DNA of 64,000 nucleotides, taken from Chitinophagales bacterium (GTDB lineage Bacteria > Bacteroidota > Bacteroidia > Chitinophagales > Chitinophagaceae). This document shows, piece after piece, positions 9,189 through 16,074 of this stretch; the first letter of the stretch is position 1, and each line of letters begins with the position of its first letter. Location: positions 1,550,001 through 1,614,000 of the forward strand of contig JACJXQ010000008.1 of assembly GCA_020636495.1 (NCBI GenBank). Direction: 5' to 3'. Both the position numbers and the translations under genes were made by a program. Under the pieces are notes generated by a model. It saw only the letters and a program-made list of their open reading frames with translations. It had not been told where the DNA came from and searched no databases.

Positions 9189-9584
9189 TTAGGGTTGCCC
9201 TGCCTGTTGTGCCTGCCTGCGGGTTACGGTACCCAACTCAATACCTGCATAGAGCATAGCTACCGCACACACAAATGAAAATGCCAGGAACAGGCTGACA
9301 CCTGTCATCTCCAACGCGCTGACCTTTGATACCCGGCCCGTGGCGGCAAGGAATATGCCTGCAAACAGCATGTAACCCCAGAGTATGGTGAACAAGCTGC
9401 CACAGATGAGGTATACATACCTGTTGCGAAAAACAAGCGGGATGAAGAATGCGAGGTTGAACAGAGTGTGCGACCAGCTGAGGGTACCGTGCCAGGCATC
9501 CATGCCTATATCAAATGCTCCTGTAAGCGCAAAGCAAATGGAGGGTATGAGTGTTAATAGTTGTAAGCGTTTCATTGTTTGCAT
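9189..9584 (-). CDS. Small membrane protein, unknown function
   Basis: This 131-residue protein has four predicted membrane helices, near residues 8-25, 40-55, 58-80 and 93-116. They include FNLAFFIPLVFRNRYVYLIC and VSLFLAFSFVCAVAMLYAG. The C-terminus is polar. The layout is that of a small DoxX-like or DUF-type four-helix protein, but no family motif is recognised. The start overlaps the end of the upstream terminase-like gene by 13 nt on the same strand. Met4 is an equally good start. It ends within 3 nt of the rny terminator. Confidence 0.6.
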   Translation of the reverse strand: MQTMKRLQLLTLIPSICFALTGAFDIGMDAWHGTLSWSHTLFNLAFFIPLVFRNRYVYLICGSLFTILWGYMLFAGIFLAATGRVSKVSALEMTGVSLFLAFSFVCAVAMLYAGIELGTVTRRQAQQAGQP

Positions 9585-10510
9585 AACGTTTGGGTTGGTG
9601 AATTATTATCATGTGTCCCGGATGTTTGCTGCTTCTGTGGGCTGAAATTGTTAAGTGATGTTAAGTAACGGGGTGTTTTTTTGTACGGTGTGTTTCCCCT
9701 CGCGAGTGTACCTACCCCTACGCCTCCCACTGTGGGGGGACAGGCTCTCCCAAGAGGGGAATTGTTTGGTGTGGGTGGTTGTCCCCCTATCCCCCTGAAG
9801 GGGAGACATAGGGTGTGTCGTTCAGGAGAATTGTTTGTCGCGAGTGTGCCACCCCCGCCGGCGGGGGACAGGTTGTATTCTGTGTTTCCCTTCGCGGGTG
9901 TTCCAGCCTCTACCGGCTGTTGCCGGTCTCTCCCTCCGGAGGGAGAGAAAACAGGGGCTGGTTCTACGGGTATATCTATTTCCTGTATGGGTTCTTTCTC
10001 TTTTTCAGTGGTTTGGGCTATGAGGATATTGACCTGCTGCTGGAGGGTGGGGGTATTGACGTAGAGGTTGTGGGTCTTGCGCCAGGTGTGGGAGTTAGTG
10101 AGGTAGTTGTAAAAGTTCTCGAGACGGGTATCCATATCTATGGCGCGGAGCACGGCATAAACGGGCAGGTCGTCCTCAACCACTGTGTAGCCGTATTTTG
10201 TTTTGATGTTGCGCCTGCGTTTGGTCTCGCCCGTGATGATCTTAGAAAGTACGGCACGCTTCTGGTTGATGGTGAGGAGGTCTTTTTTCAGTACTTCGCC
10301 TTGCTCTTCTTCTATCTGCCGCAGCACGCGCTGGTGCATGCTTCGCTCTGTTTCTTCTATCCATGCCGATACGTCAGGCCGGGCCATGAGGCGCGATGCG
10401 GCTGCATAGAGTGAGTTGGTGCTTGCTTTGGGGTAGGTCATTTTGTAGGCTACGCCGGGGTCGTGTGTTTGCAGGTAGTTGAGGCAGAACTGTAGATGTT
10501 TTGTTGTCAT
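9572..10510 (-). CDS. Terminase small subunit-like protein with repeat-derived tail
   Basis: The 312-residue product has two unlike halves. Residues about 5-55 (FCLNYLQTHDPGVAYKMTYP, then AAASRLMARPDVSAWIEE) resemble the HTH domain of phage terminase small subunits, which bind packaging-initiation DNA. Residues 56-165 are helical and charged, as in the rest of that family. From about residue 185 the chain becomes low-complexity, rich in Gly, Pro, Asn and Thr, with degenerate copies of GTLARGNT (also GTPAKGNT and GTLATNNSP). The underlying DNA (9681-9960) is a cluster of GC-rich palindromic repeats. No large terminase, portal or capsid gene is nearby, so this looks like a domesticated or orphan phage gene that has taken in repeat DNA at its 3' end. 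Function unknown. Confidence 0.65.
   Translation of the reverse strand: MTTKHLQFCLNYLQTHDPGVAYKMTYPKASTNSLYAAASRLMARPDVSAWIEETERSMHQRVLRQIEEEQGEVLKKDLLTINQKRAVLSKIITGETKRRRNIKTKYGYTVVEDDLPVYAVLRAIDMDTRLENFYNYLTNSHTWRKTHNLYVNTPTLQQQVNILIAQTTEKEKEPIQEIDIPVEPAPVFSPSGGRDRQQPVEAGTPAKGNTEYNLSPAGGGGTLATNNSPERHTLCLPFRGIGGQPPTPNNSPLGRACPPTVGGVGVGTLARGNTPYKKTPRYLTSLNNFSPQKQQTSGTHDNNSPTQTLCKQ
9681..9960. repeat. Cluster of GC-rich palindromic repeats inside the terminase-like gene
   Basis: Plus-strand copies begin with CGCGAGTGT (about 9700 and 9839) or CGCGGGTGT (about 9893) and contain short G/C palindromes, e.g. CCCGCCGGCGGG near 9855, CTCCCTCCGGAGGGAG near 9933 and CTCTCCCAAGAGGGG near 9749. TCCCCCTATCCCCCTGAAG at 9782-9800 recurs, inverted and with one mismatch, at 40672-40690. 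The same elements with GCGAGTG and AGAGGGGAA occur in frame at 41167 and 41484. The cluster encodes the low-complexity tail of the minus-strand protein. Confidence 0.75.
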
Positions 10511-10577
10511 GGTGGTAGAAATTTTATAGTCAAAACCCCAGTGTGGATGTAAGGTCTTGTTTCATGGTTAAACAATT

Positions 10578-10619
10578 ATCCCATCGGGTGGGATTTTATA
10601 GTAGCCCCGCATGAGCGGG
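10578..10619. repeat. Pair of short GC hairpins
   Basis: ATCCCA (10578-10583) pairs with TGGGAT (10589-10594). CCCGC (10606-10610) pairs with GCGGG (10615-10619) around ATGA. They lie just upstream of the terminase-like gene, so they could also shape its 5' leader. Confidence 0.5.
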
Positions 10620-10699
10620 ATTTCCATAAGTACGTCCGTATTTATTACAACAAAAATACGTAAAATTATAAATATTTACAAATTTAATTGTCTGAATCA

Positions 10700-10729
10700 G
10701 GATTTGCAGGATATTAGGATTTGCAGGAT
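10700..10729 (+). repeat. Short direct repeat, GGATTTGCAGGAT family
   Basis: GGATTTGCAGGAT occurs at 10700-10712 and 10717-10729 (period 17), preceded by TCTGAATCA. I recall this TCTGAATCAGGATTTgCAGGAT form as a dispersed repeat in many bacterial genomes, but the match was not searched. Confidence 0.6.
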
Positions 10730-10744
10730 GGTTTTGCTGGCTGG

Positions 10745-10798
10745 GTTTGTCAATCGGGGGATTGATTGCCGTGAGGACGTAGTCAGGGGACTACGTCC
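10745..10798. repeat. Hairpin repeat, copy 1
   Basis: The copy starts GGTTTGTCAATC and contains a perfect 10-bp stem, GGACGTAGTC (10775-10784) with GACTACGTCC (10789-10798), around an AGGG loop. The second copy is at 10980. Confidence 0.75.
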
Positions 10799-10979
10799 AA
10801 CAGGAGGCGGTTATGGTTCGCGTTACAAACGTCGTTACGTGTGATCCTCGTTGCAAACAAGGACCAGAATGGGTGGACATCAACTGTGTAGCATTGAATA
10901 CCGTTCAGAGAACGGCTGCCAATTCGTTTATTCCACATCGCCCTGCGGAAGATGTGCAACAGCGAGGTTTTGTTGGTGT

Positions 10980-11031
10980 GGTTTGTCAATCTAGGGGATT
11001 GACGGCCGTGAGGACGTAGTCAGGGGACTAC
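10980..11031. repeat. Hairpin repeat, copy 2
   Basis: It shares GGTTTGTCAATC and GCCGTGAGGACGTAGTCAGG with copy 1. The stem is shortened: GGACGTAGTC is intact, but the right arm keeps only GACTAC. The similarity continues for about 20 bp past the hairpin (CAACCAGATGACGGTTA here; CAACAGGAGGCGGTTA in copy 1). Confidence 0.75.
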
Positions 11032-11114
11032 ACTCAACCAGATGACGGTTAGAGGAGGCCCGGCCGGCCAATAGCATGGAATGTTTTTTGTATTTTTCCT
11101 TATCGCACCGGTTT

Positions 11115-12227
11115 ATGAATACGATCACAGGATATGGTCTTTTATTGTGCTTGTTGTTTTGCGGCCTGCAAACGGGCTTTGCTAACACAATAGACTCGCT
11201 GTATACAAAAGAACAGGTGTGGAAATACCTGGAAGACAGCCTGGGGCAGAAGGGCGTTATATTCCCGGTTTATTGTACTGATATATCGCAGGCTGAAAAG
11301 ATCAAAATGTATCTATCTGAATACATTAGTGTAGAGGACCCTATTACCGGAGAGGTGGTTTTACGAACCACTGTGTCCAGGGAATTTGATAGTACTGATA
11401 ATTGCTGCAAGGATTATCCATTTGTAAATGAGAGCCTGGAGCAGGTACTTTCAAAGAAGGATTTAGATCGCTGTATCTTCTATAAAGCTGACCTGGACCA
11501 TAATGGTTATACAGACCTGGTAGTATATTCGGGCAATGTCGTCGTTGTTATGGATAAGGGCAACGGTGTTGATGGCTATACGTTCTCAGAAGTTCCTGAT
11601 GCGATAAAACTTGAGGGTATTGTGCCGCTGGCAGACAAGACAAATGGCATCTTGCTTAAGTATATGCATTGTGGAGCAGATACCGCTGCAATTGATACCA
11701 TTGTTTATAAGTTCAATGCATTTGTAAAATATAACGCAGGTTATCAATCATTGCATATCAGTAAAATAAACTACTACTACTCCAACAGTTCGGCACGGTA
11801 TTGTTTTGAAAGGCAAAGCTGTATGGAAATAAACAAGGACGGAAGGTGCTTTCTGAAATATGCGGCCACTGCCTTTGAGCCCGGGCGATATGACACCACT
11901 TTTTCTGCTATGCTGGACCGCAGGCAGGTGGATGAGCTCCTGAACCTGGTAGCCTATATAGATGTTAAGTCGAAAAAAGATGTTTACTCCAGTTGGATCA
12001 ACCACGGAGAGGGTGGAAGGTTTTCTTTTCACTTTGAAGATGGTACGACGAAAAAAATAGAGGTCTGGTCTTGCCCCGCACCTATAAGTTTAGGCTACCT
12101 GAGCAAAAACATAGCGGCAATAAGCAGGGAGCTGGAATGGTTGCCTGCAGAAAACAGGGAGGATTTTGAATGCCCCTGCGAGTATACAGGGTTTGACAGC
12201 AAAAGCGACTGTGGAGCTGAATGGTAA
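11115..12227 (+). CDS. Exported protein of unknown function, paralogue A
   Basis: This 370-residue protein begins at the ATG at 11115 (MNTITGYGLLLCLLFCG), which gives a signal peptide ending near GFANT and aligns with the start of the next gene; an in-frame ATG 39 nt upstream is less likely. The mature protein opens IDSLYTKEQVWKYLEDSLG. A calcium-loop-like motif, YKADLDHNGYTDLVVY, lies near residue 120 and recalls EF-hand/FG-GAP loops. The C-terminal third (RRQVDELLNLVAYIDV, then FHFEDGTTKKIEVWSC, LGYLSKNIAAISREL) is reminiscent of DUF6438-type domains. It ends in a Cys-rich tail (CPCEY, DCGAEW). The gene at 12346 is a clear paralogue. No T9SS signal or lipobox is visible. Confidence 0.75.
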   Translation: MNTITGYGLLLCLLFCGLQTGFANTIDSLYTKEQVWKYLEDSLGQKGVIFPVYCTDISQAEKIKMYLSEYISVEDPITGEVVLRTTVSREFDSTDNCCKDYPFVNESLEQVLSKKDLDRCIFYKADLDHNGYTDLVVYSGNVVVVMDKGNGVDGYTFSEVPDAIKLEGIVPLADKTNGILLKYMHCGADTAAIDTIVYKFNAFVKYNAGYQSLHISKINYYYSNSSARYCFERQSCMEINKDGRCFLKYAATAFEPGRYDTTFSAMLDRRQVDELLNLVAYIDVKSKKDVYSSWINHGEGGRFSFHFEDGTTKKIEVWSCPAPISLGYLSKNIAAISRELEWLPAENREDFECPCEYTGFDSKSDCGAEW

Positions 12228-12345
12228 TGCTGAAAAAATGGCTGCGGATACGAGGTGTGCTCATGTTTTATGCAAATCGTTAATTTTAGTTATCAGCAAC
12301 CTGCAGTAGTACGGCAGGGCTTGAAATGATATACACTGTCCCGCT

Positions 12346-13668
12346 ATGATAACATCTATAAGATATGGTTTATGGTCTTGTTTGTGCATGTGTTTATGCT
12401 TTTCTGCATATGCCAATAAGATAGACTCGCTTGCTAACTTAGCGGATGTGGAACAATTCCTGTCTGTTGAGCTGGGAGAGACGGGCGTTTTATATTTTAA
12501 AAGATGTACGGGGATATCGGTAACAGAAAGGAACCGTTTGTACAACCATCTTTATTTTGAGATCCCGGATACTATTTATGTAGAAGACCCTGTTACCTCG
12601 GAGGTGTATCGTACTACTGTGCAGAGGGATTCAAGCGGGTTGCGAACGCTTGATTCTCAAAGCCTCTCTTTATTCATTCCATATGATCGTATTGTCAGCC
12701 TGATGAAGGAGCAATCCTGGCATATGTATAAAGCAGATATAGACAGAAATGGGAATACAGACCTTGTAATAGACATAGGTATGTCCGGCACAATAGTGTT
12801 GATGGATATGGGTGAAAGGGTAGAGGGACATGCATTGTTAGACAATAAAGATTTTCTTTCATATAGCTTCAGGAAGTTCACGTTATTGCCGGATGGTTCT
12901 ACTGCATTAGTGCTCAGACATAACCCCTGTACATTAAGAGAACGCACGGCAAGACCCAGCACCATATCGTACATAACAGACACGATAACTGGAGGGACAT
13001 CAGGAGGGTCGAGGATAGATACTATGTACAAGATCGTTACGATAATTGATTCGATATATAACTGGAACGCCGGTAAGCCCTATTACAGCTACCGTTGTGT
13101 GCAGAGCGATACCGTAGATATGAAACGTTATCATGTGTACGATACGTTGGTTTATCAATTTGACGGTTTTGTGAAATATAATGCTCATTCCATACATAAG
13201 AGCATTGCTAAAATTGTGTACAACAAAATATTTAGTAGTGATGACCCAATGAATGCCTGTGTGGAAGTGAATGTAAATGGTGCATGTTATTTGCGATTCG
13301 AGGAACATGATGCTACTTTTTCCGGTACAATTAACAGGGCGGAATTAGTAAGCTTGTGGGGACTGGCTGAATACCTTGATATTGACCGTAACGAATACAG
13401 CGACAATTGTAATGATGACCAGATCAGGCATGGTAATGTGTTCGTTATTCAATTTGAAGACGGCACAATAAAAGAAATTGTATTTGGTAAGTGTACGCCA
13501 CCTATGGGGTTAGGCTACCTGAGCAAAAAACTCTCAGACATCAGCCGTACCGTATATTGGCAGCCCGCAGAAAAATGTAGTGTTCCGGAATGTATCTGCA
13601 AACATAAGCCGGAAGTGCAATGGAGTGGTGCCAGGTGTGATTGTGCCTCGATAGATGAGGTGTGGTGA
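12346..13668 (+). CDS. Exported protein of unknown function, paralogue B
   Basis: This 440-residue tandem paralogue of the preceding gene has a signal peptide at about 1-23 (ending SAYAN) and then IDSLANLADVEQFLSVELGE. Features shared with paralogue A include TIYVEDPVTSEVYRTTV, the calcium-loop-like YKADIDRNGNTDLVID, the YDTLVYQFDGFVKYNAHS strand, FEDGTIKEIVFGKC, LGYLSKKLSDISR and a Cys-rich end (CICKH, CDCASIDEVW). It has about 65 extra residues around 200-260, rich in Thr, Ser, Tyr and Asp. The intergenic space is 118 nt. The Cys pairs suggest disulfides in the periplasm or outside the cell. No neighbour points to a pathway. Confidence 0.75.
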   Translation: MITSIRYGLWSCLCMCLCFSAYANKIDSLANLADVEQFLSVELGETGVLYFKRCTGISVTERNRLYNHLYFEIPDTIYVEDPVTSEVYRTTVQRDSSGLRTLDSQSLSLFIPYDRIVSLMKEQSWHMYKADIDRNGNTDLVIDIGMSGTIVLMDMGERVEGHALLDNKDFLSYSFRKFTLLPDGSTALVLRHNPCTLRERTARPSTISYITDTITGGTSGGSRIDTMYKIVTIIDSIYNWNAGKPYYSYRCVQSDTVDMKRYHVYDTLVYQFDGFVKYNAHSIHKSIAKIVYNKIFSSDDPMNACVEVNVNGACYLRFEEHDATFSGTINRAELVSLWGLAEYLDIDRNEYSDNCNDDQIRHGNVFVIQFEDGTIKEIVFGKCTPPMGLGYLSKKLSDISRTVYWQPAEKCSVPECICKHKPEVQWSGARCDCASIDEVW

Positions 13669-13715
13669 AACTCCGGTTATACTGACATCGGTTAATTTGA
13701 CGAGACAAAAGAAGA

Positions 13716-14585
13716 CTATACCGCTTTGAGCATCCATGTGGCCTGTATTTTGGGTGGTGGCTCTTTGCTGTTGCGTGCCTGTTGGGGCAATACTTTCATG
13801 AGGTGTGGCAGCGTGCTTAGTTTTTCGTAGTCGGGAGCTGCTTCCTGTATTATTTCAAAGCCCTGTTCGCTGAAAAATGCACGGGCATCTTCGTAACTGT
13901 CAAATTTATTCTCTTCGATACGGTGCTGCTCAAGGAAGGAGGACTCCTGCATGCTTTGCGGCATCTTAGCCCTCATTTCTGCGGGTAGCTTTACATAAAT
14001 GTCTGCAGTGATCCAGTAGCCGCCACGCTGTTTCAGTGTTTTGTGTATGGTTTGGCAGAGTTGTTTTTTCTCTACTATGTCCAGGTACATCAACAGGCCT
14101 TCGTTGACGATGGTCAGAGGGCCATCCGGAAACCTGTTTACTACATTGTTGAAGGCAGACTCGTCCATTGCATTCAGTGGCAGCAACTCGAACGTGCCTT
14201 TCATGCCGCTGTCTAAATGCAGTTGGTCTATCATGTTCTGCTTGGTAGCTACCACTTCGGGCAGGTCGGTATCAATGTAGTGTATTTGTTCGTCGTTGAC
14301 ACAAAGGTCAAGCCCTCGTAAAGAATAGCCGGAAGACAGCTCGAGTATGTTGGTGCTGTTGGTTTGTTTCAGTAGTTGGTCGATACTCCAGTAGCGGCTC
14401 TCAAAGTGCATCACGCGCATCCAGAACCAGAAGTCTTTATTGTCGAAGTTGAGATCGAATGCTTCGGGGCCCTGCATGAGTGCTGCCGTTTGCTCAGCAT
14501 ATGGTATATTGGTATAACCTTTCATCAGCAACAGCGATTTGGCTGAAGGGCTGATAGTGCTGAAGTCTTTTTGTTCCTGTGGCAT
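13716..14585 (-). CDS. Class I SAM-dependent methyltransferase, LCM-like
   Basis: The 289-residue protein resembles the leucine carboxyl methyltransferase (LCM/PPM) superfamily of SAM-dependent enzymes. The SAM-binding motif I is NILELSSGYSLRGLDLC (about 76-92). It is followed by the acidic motif IHYIDTDLP (about 100), TFELLPLNAMDES (about 130) and TIVNEGLLMYLD (about 155), a motif placement typical of LCM proteins. The C-terminal part (FDSYEDARAFFSEQGFEII) is also family-like. The substrate is unknown; in bacteria these enzymes methylate small-molecule carboxylates or hydroxyls. The MFS exporter gene ends 36 nt upstream on the same strand, so the two may be cotranscribed. Confidence 0.8.
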   Translation of the reverse strand: MPQEQKDFSTISPSAKSLLLMKGYTNIPYAEQTAALMQGPEAFDLNFDNKDFWFWMRVMHFESRYWSIDQLLKQTNSTNILELSSGYSLRGLDLCVNDEQIHYIDTDLPEVVATKQNMIDQLHLDSGMKGTFELLPLNAMDESAFNNVVNRFPDGPLTIVNEGLLMYLDIVEKKQLCQTIHKTLKQRGGYWITADIYVKLPAEMRAKMPQSMQESSFLEQHRIEENKFDSYEDARAFFSEQGFEIIQEAAPDYEKLSTLPHLMKVLPQQARNSKEPPPKIQATWMLKAV

Positions 14586-14621
14586 GGTTTGTTTCTTGAA
14601 ATGAGTAATAAAAGTAAGGCT

Positions 14622-15926
14622 TTAGTGATCGGGGGCATCATTCAGTTGCAGTTGCCGAAGCTTGGGCGCTTTGAGCCATGTGAAGATAACTACACCAATG
14701 GTCATACAACCGCCGAATACTACAGCAGTGACGGTACCCATAAGCCTTGCAGTAAAGCCGCTTTCAGCGGCACCCAACTCGTTGCTGCTGGAGATGAACA
14801 TGGTATTTACTGCCGCTACACGCCCGCGCATGGCATCGGGGGTGTAGAGTTGTAGTATCGTCCACCGGATGACCACGCTTACCGCATCGAGCATACCGCT
14901 AAGCAGCAACATACTAAACGACAGGAAGAAATTGGTAGAGATACCGAATATGATAATAGAGACTCCGAAGCCGATCAATGCAAGGAGCAATTTCTTTCCG
15001 GCATTCTTATTGAGCGGTATCACACTGAGAATGAGCAATGATATGATAGAACCAATGCCCGGTGCTGCACGCAGCCAGCCAAAGCCTACTTCGCCTACCT
15101 GGAGTATATCAGTAGCATAAACGGGTAATAATGCAACAGCACCACCAAAGAGTACGGCAAACATATCCAGTGCCAGTGCTGCCAGTATCACCTGTGTGCG
15201 GAATACAAACGTGAGTCCTTCTTTGAGGCTCTGCAGCATAGGTGTGTTGGGCTTATGGGTGAGCGGTTTGCGGGGTATGGTGAGTATAGCCAGCAGAGAT
15301 AGTAACTGTATCACGAACACCAGTGCATAGCTGATGGTATAATCGGCAATGGCCATGATGGCCCCACCCAGCAGGGGGCCTAACACTGCACCTGTTTGCC
15401 AGGCGGTGCTGCTCCATGTACTGGCATTGGCGTAGTGTTTGCGAGGCACCAGCAGCCCCATAAGCGAGAAGTTGGCCGGGCTGGCAAAGGCCCTGATAGC
15501 CCCGTTGGCAAATACTACTGCATACATGAACCAAACAGTAGCCTTAACGCCTGCAATATCCTGAAACGACTGTAATGACAGCCCGAGGTATATCAACGAA
15601 GTGGCCATAAAACCTGCGATGCACCACATCATCAGGTTTCGTTTTTCGTGCTGGTCGGAAAAGTGGCCGGTGAAGAAAGAAAAACCTATGGCGGGTACTA
15701 CTTCGCATATGCCGATCATACCCAGCGATAACGGATCTTTTGTGAGCTGGTATACCATATAACTCACAATGGTCATCTGCATATTCAGGGCCAGTATGAG
15801 CGCGATGCGCATACCTAAATAGCTGCGGAACTCCTTGTATCGCAGTGTTTTGTTCTTTATTAAAAAGGATATGTATGGTCGCAATGCAGTACCTGTATTA
15901 TAAAATGTGGTGCAAAGGTAAGGCAA
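14622..15926 (-). CDS. MFS transporter, EntS-like
   Basis: This 434-residue major facilitator has about 12 membrane helices. The loop motif GHFSDQHEKRN (about 114-124) corresponds to MFS motif A, between helices 2 and 3. The pattern, with RYKEFRSYLGMRIALILALN near the start and SLGMIGICEVVPAIGFSFF in helix 2, resembles EntS/MFS_3 drug or siderophore exporters. The first about 25 residues before LIKNKTLRYKEF are atypical, so the true start may lie downstream. The LCM-like methyltransferase gene follows on the same strand after 36 nt. The two could act on one metabolite, but this is only inferred from proximity. Confidence 0.85.
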   Translation of the reverse strand: MPYLCTTFYNTGTALRPYISFLIKNKTLRYKEFRSYLGMRIALILALNMQMTIVSYMVYQLTKDPLSLGMIGICEVVPAIGFSFFTGHFSDQHEKRNLMMWCIAGFMATSLIYLGLSLQSFQDIAGVKATVWFMYAVVFANGAIRAFASPANFSLMGLLVPRKHYANASTWSSTAWQTGAVLGPLLGGAIMAIADYTISYALVFVIQLLSLLAILTIPRKPLTHKPNTPMLQSLKEGLTFVFRTQVILAALALDMFAVLFGGAVALLPVYATDILQVGEVGFGWLRAAPGIGSIISLLILSVIPLNKNAGKKLLLALIGFGVSIIIFGISTNFFLSFSMLLLSGMLDAVSVVIRWTILQLYTPDAMRGRVAAVNTMFISSSNELGAAESGFTARLMGTVTAVVFGGCMTIGVVIFTWLKAPKLRQLQLNDAPDH

Positions 15927-16024
15927 AGGCGGTGATAGATGCGGATTGTCGGCGGATATTTGTTAATGTGTAATTGGTTGAAAACCAGTATTGGAATCGC
16001 TCAAAGTATTTAGATTTTGATTTT

Positions 16025-16052
16025 TTTGTTTTGAATATATTCGGTACCTTTG
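16025..16052 (+). promoter_or_regulatory. Candidate promoter for rpsA
   Basis: TTTG at 16025-16028 and a perfect TACCTTTG at 16045-16052 are separated by 16 nt. The start codon is 22 nt past the -7 box, and the A/T-rich leader has no Shine-Dalgarno. Confidence 0.6.
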
Positions 16053-16074
16053 CCGTCCAAAAAATTTTTTAAAA

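Larger units (their letters stand above)
10511..11114. other. 604-bp noncoding repeat island
   Basis: No convincing gene is seen. The region holds two small GC hairpins (10578-10619), a direct repeat of GGATTTGCAGGAT (10700-10729), and two hairpin-bearing direct repeats (10745-10798 and 10980-11031) around 180 bp of unassigned sequence. A 68-codon plus-strand frame at 10813-11019 spans the second repeat and has no recognisable protein features. Confidence 0.7.

Noticed and set aside
9681..10414. Plus-strand ORFs opposite the terminase-like gene
   Set aside because: They are shadows of the minus-strand gene over low-complexity repeat DNA; they show no domains and have long Pro- and Val-rich runs.
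9572..10510. Complete prophage
   Set aside because: No integrase, large terminase, portal, capsid or tail genes are nearby.
10813..11019. 68-codon plus-strand ORF
   Set aside because: It crosses the second hairpin repeat and has no start signal, signal peptide or recognisable motif.
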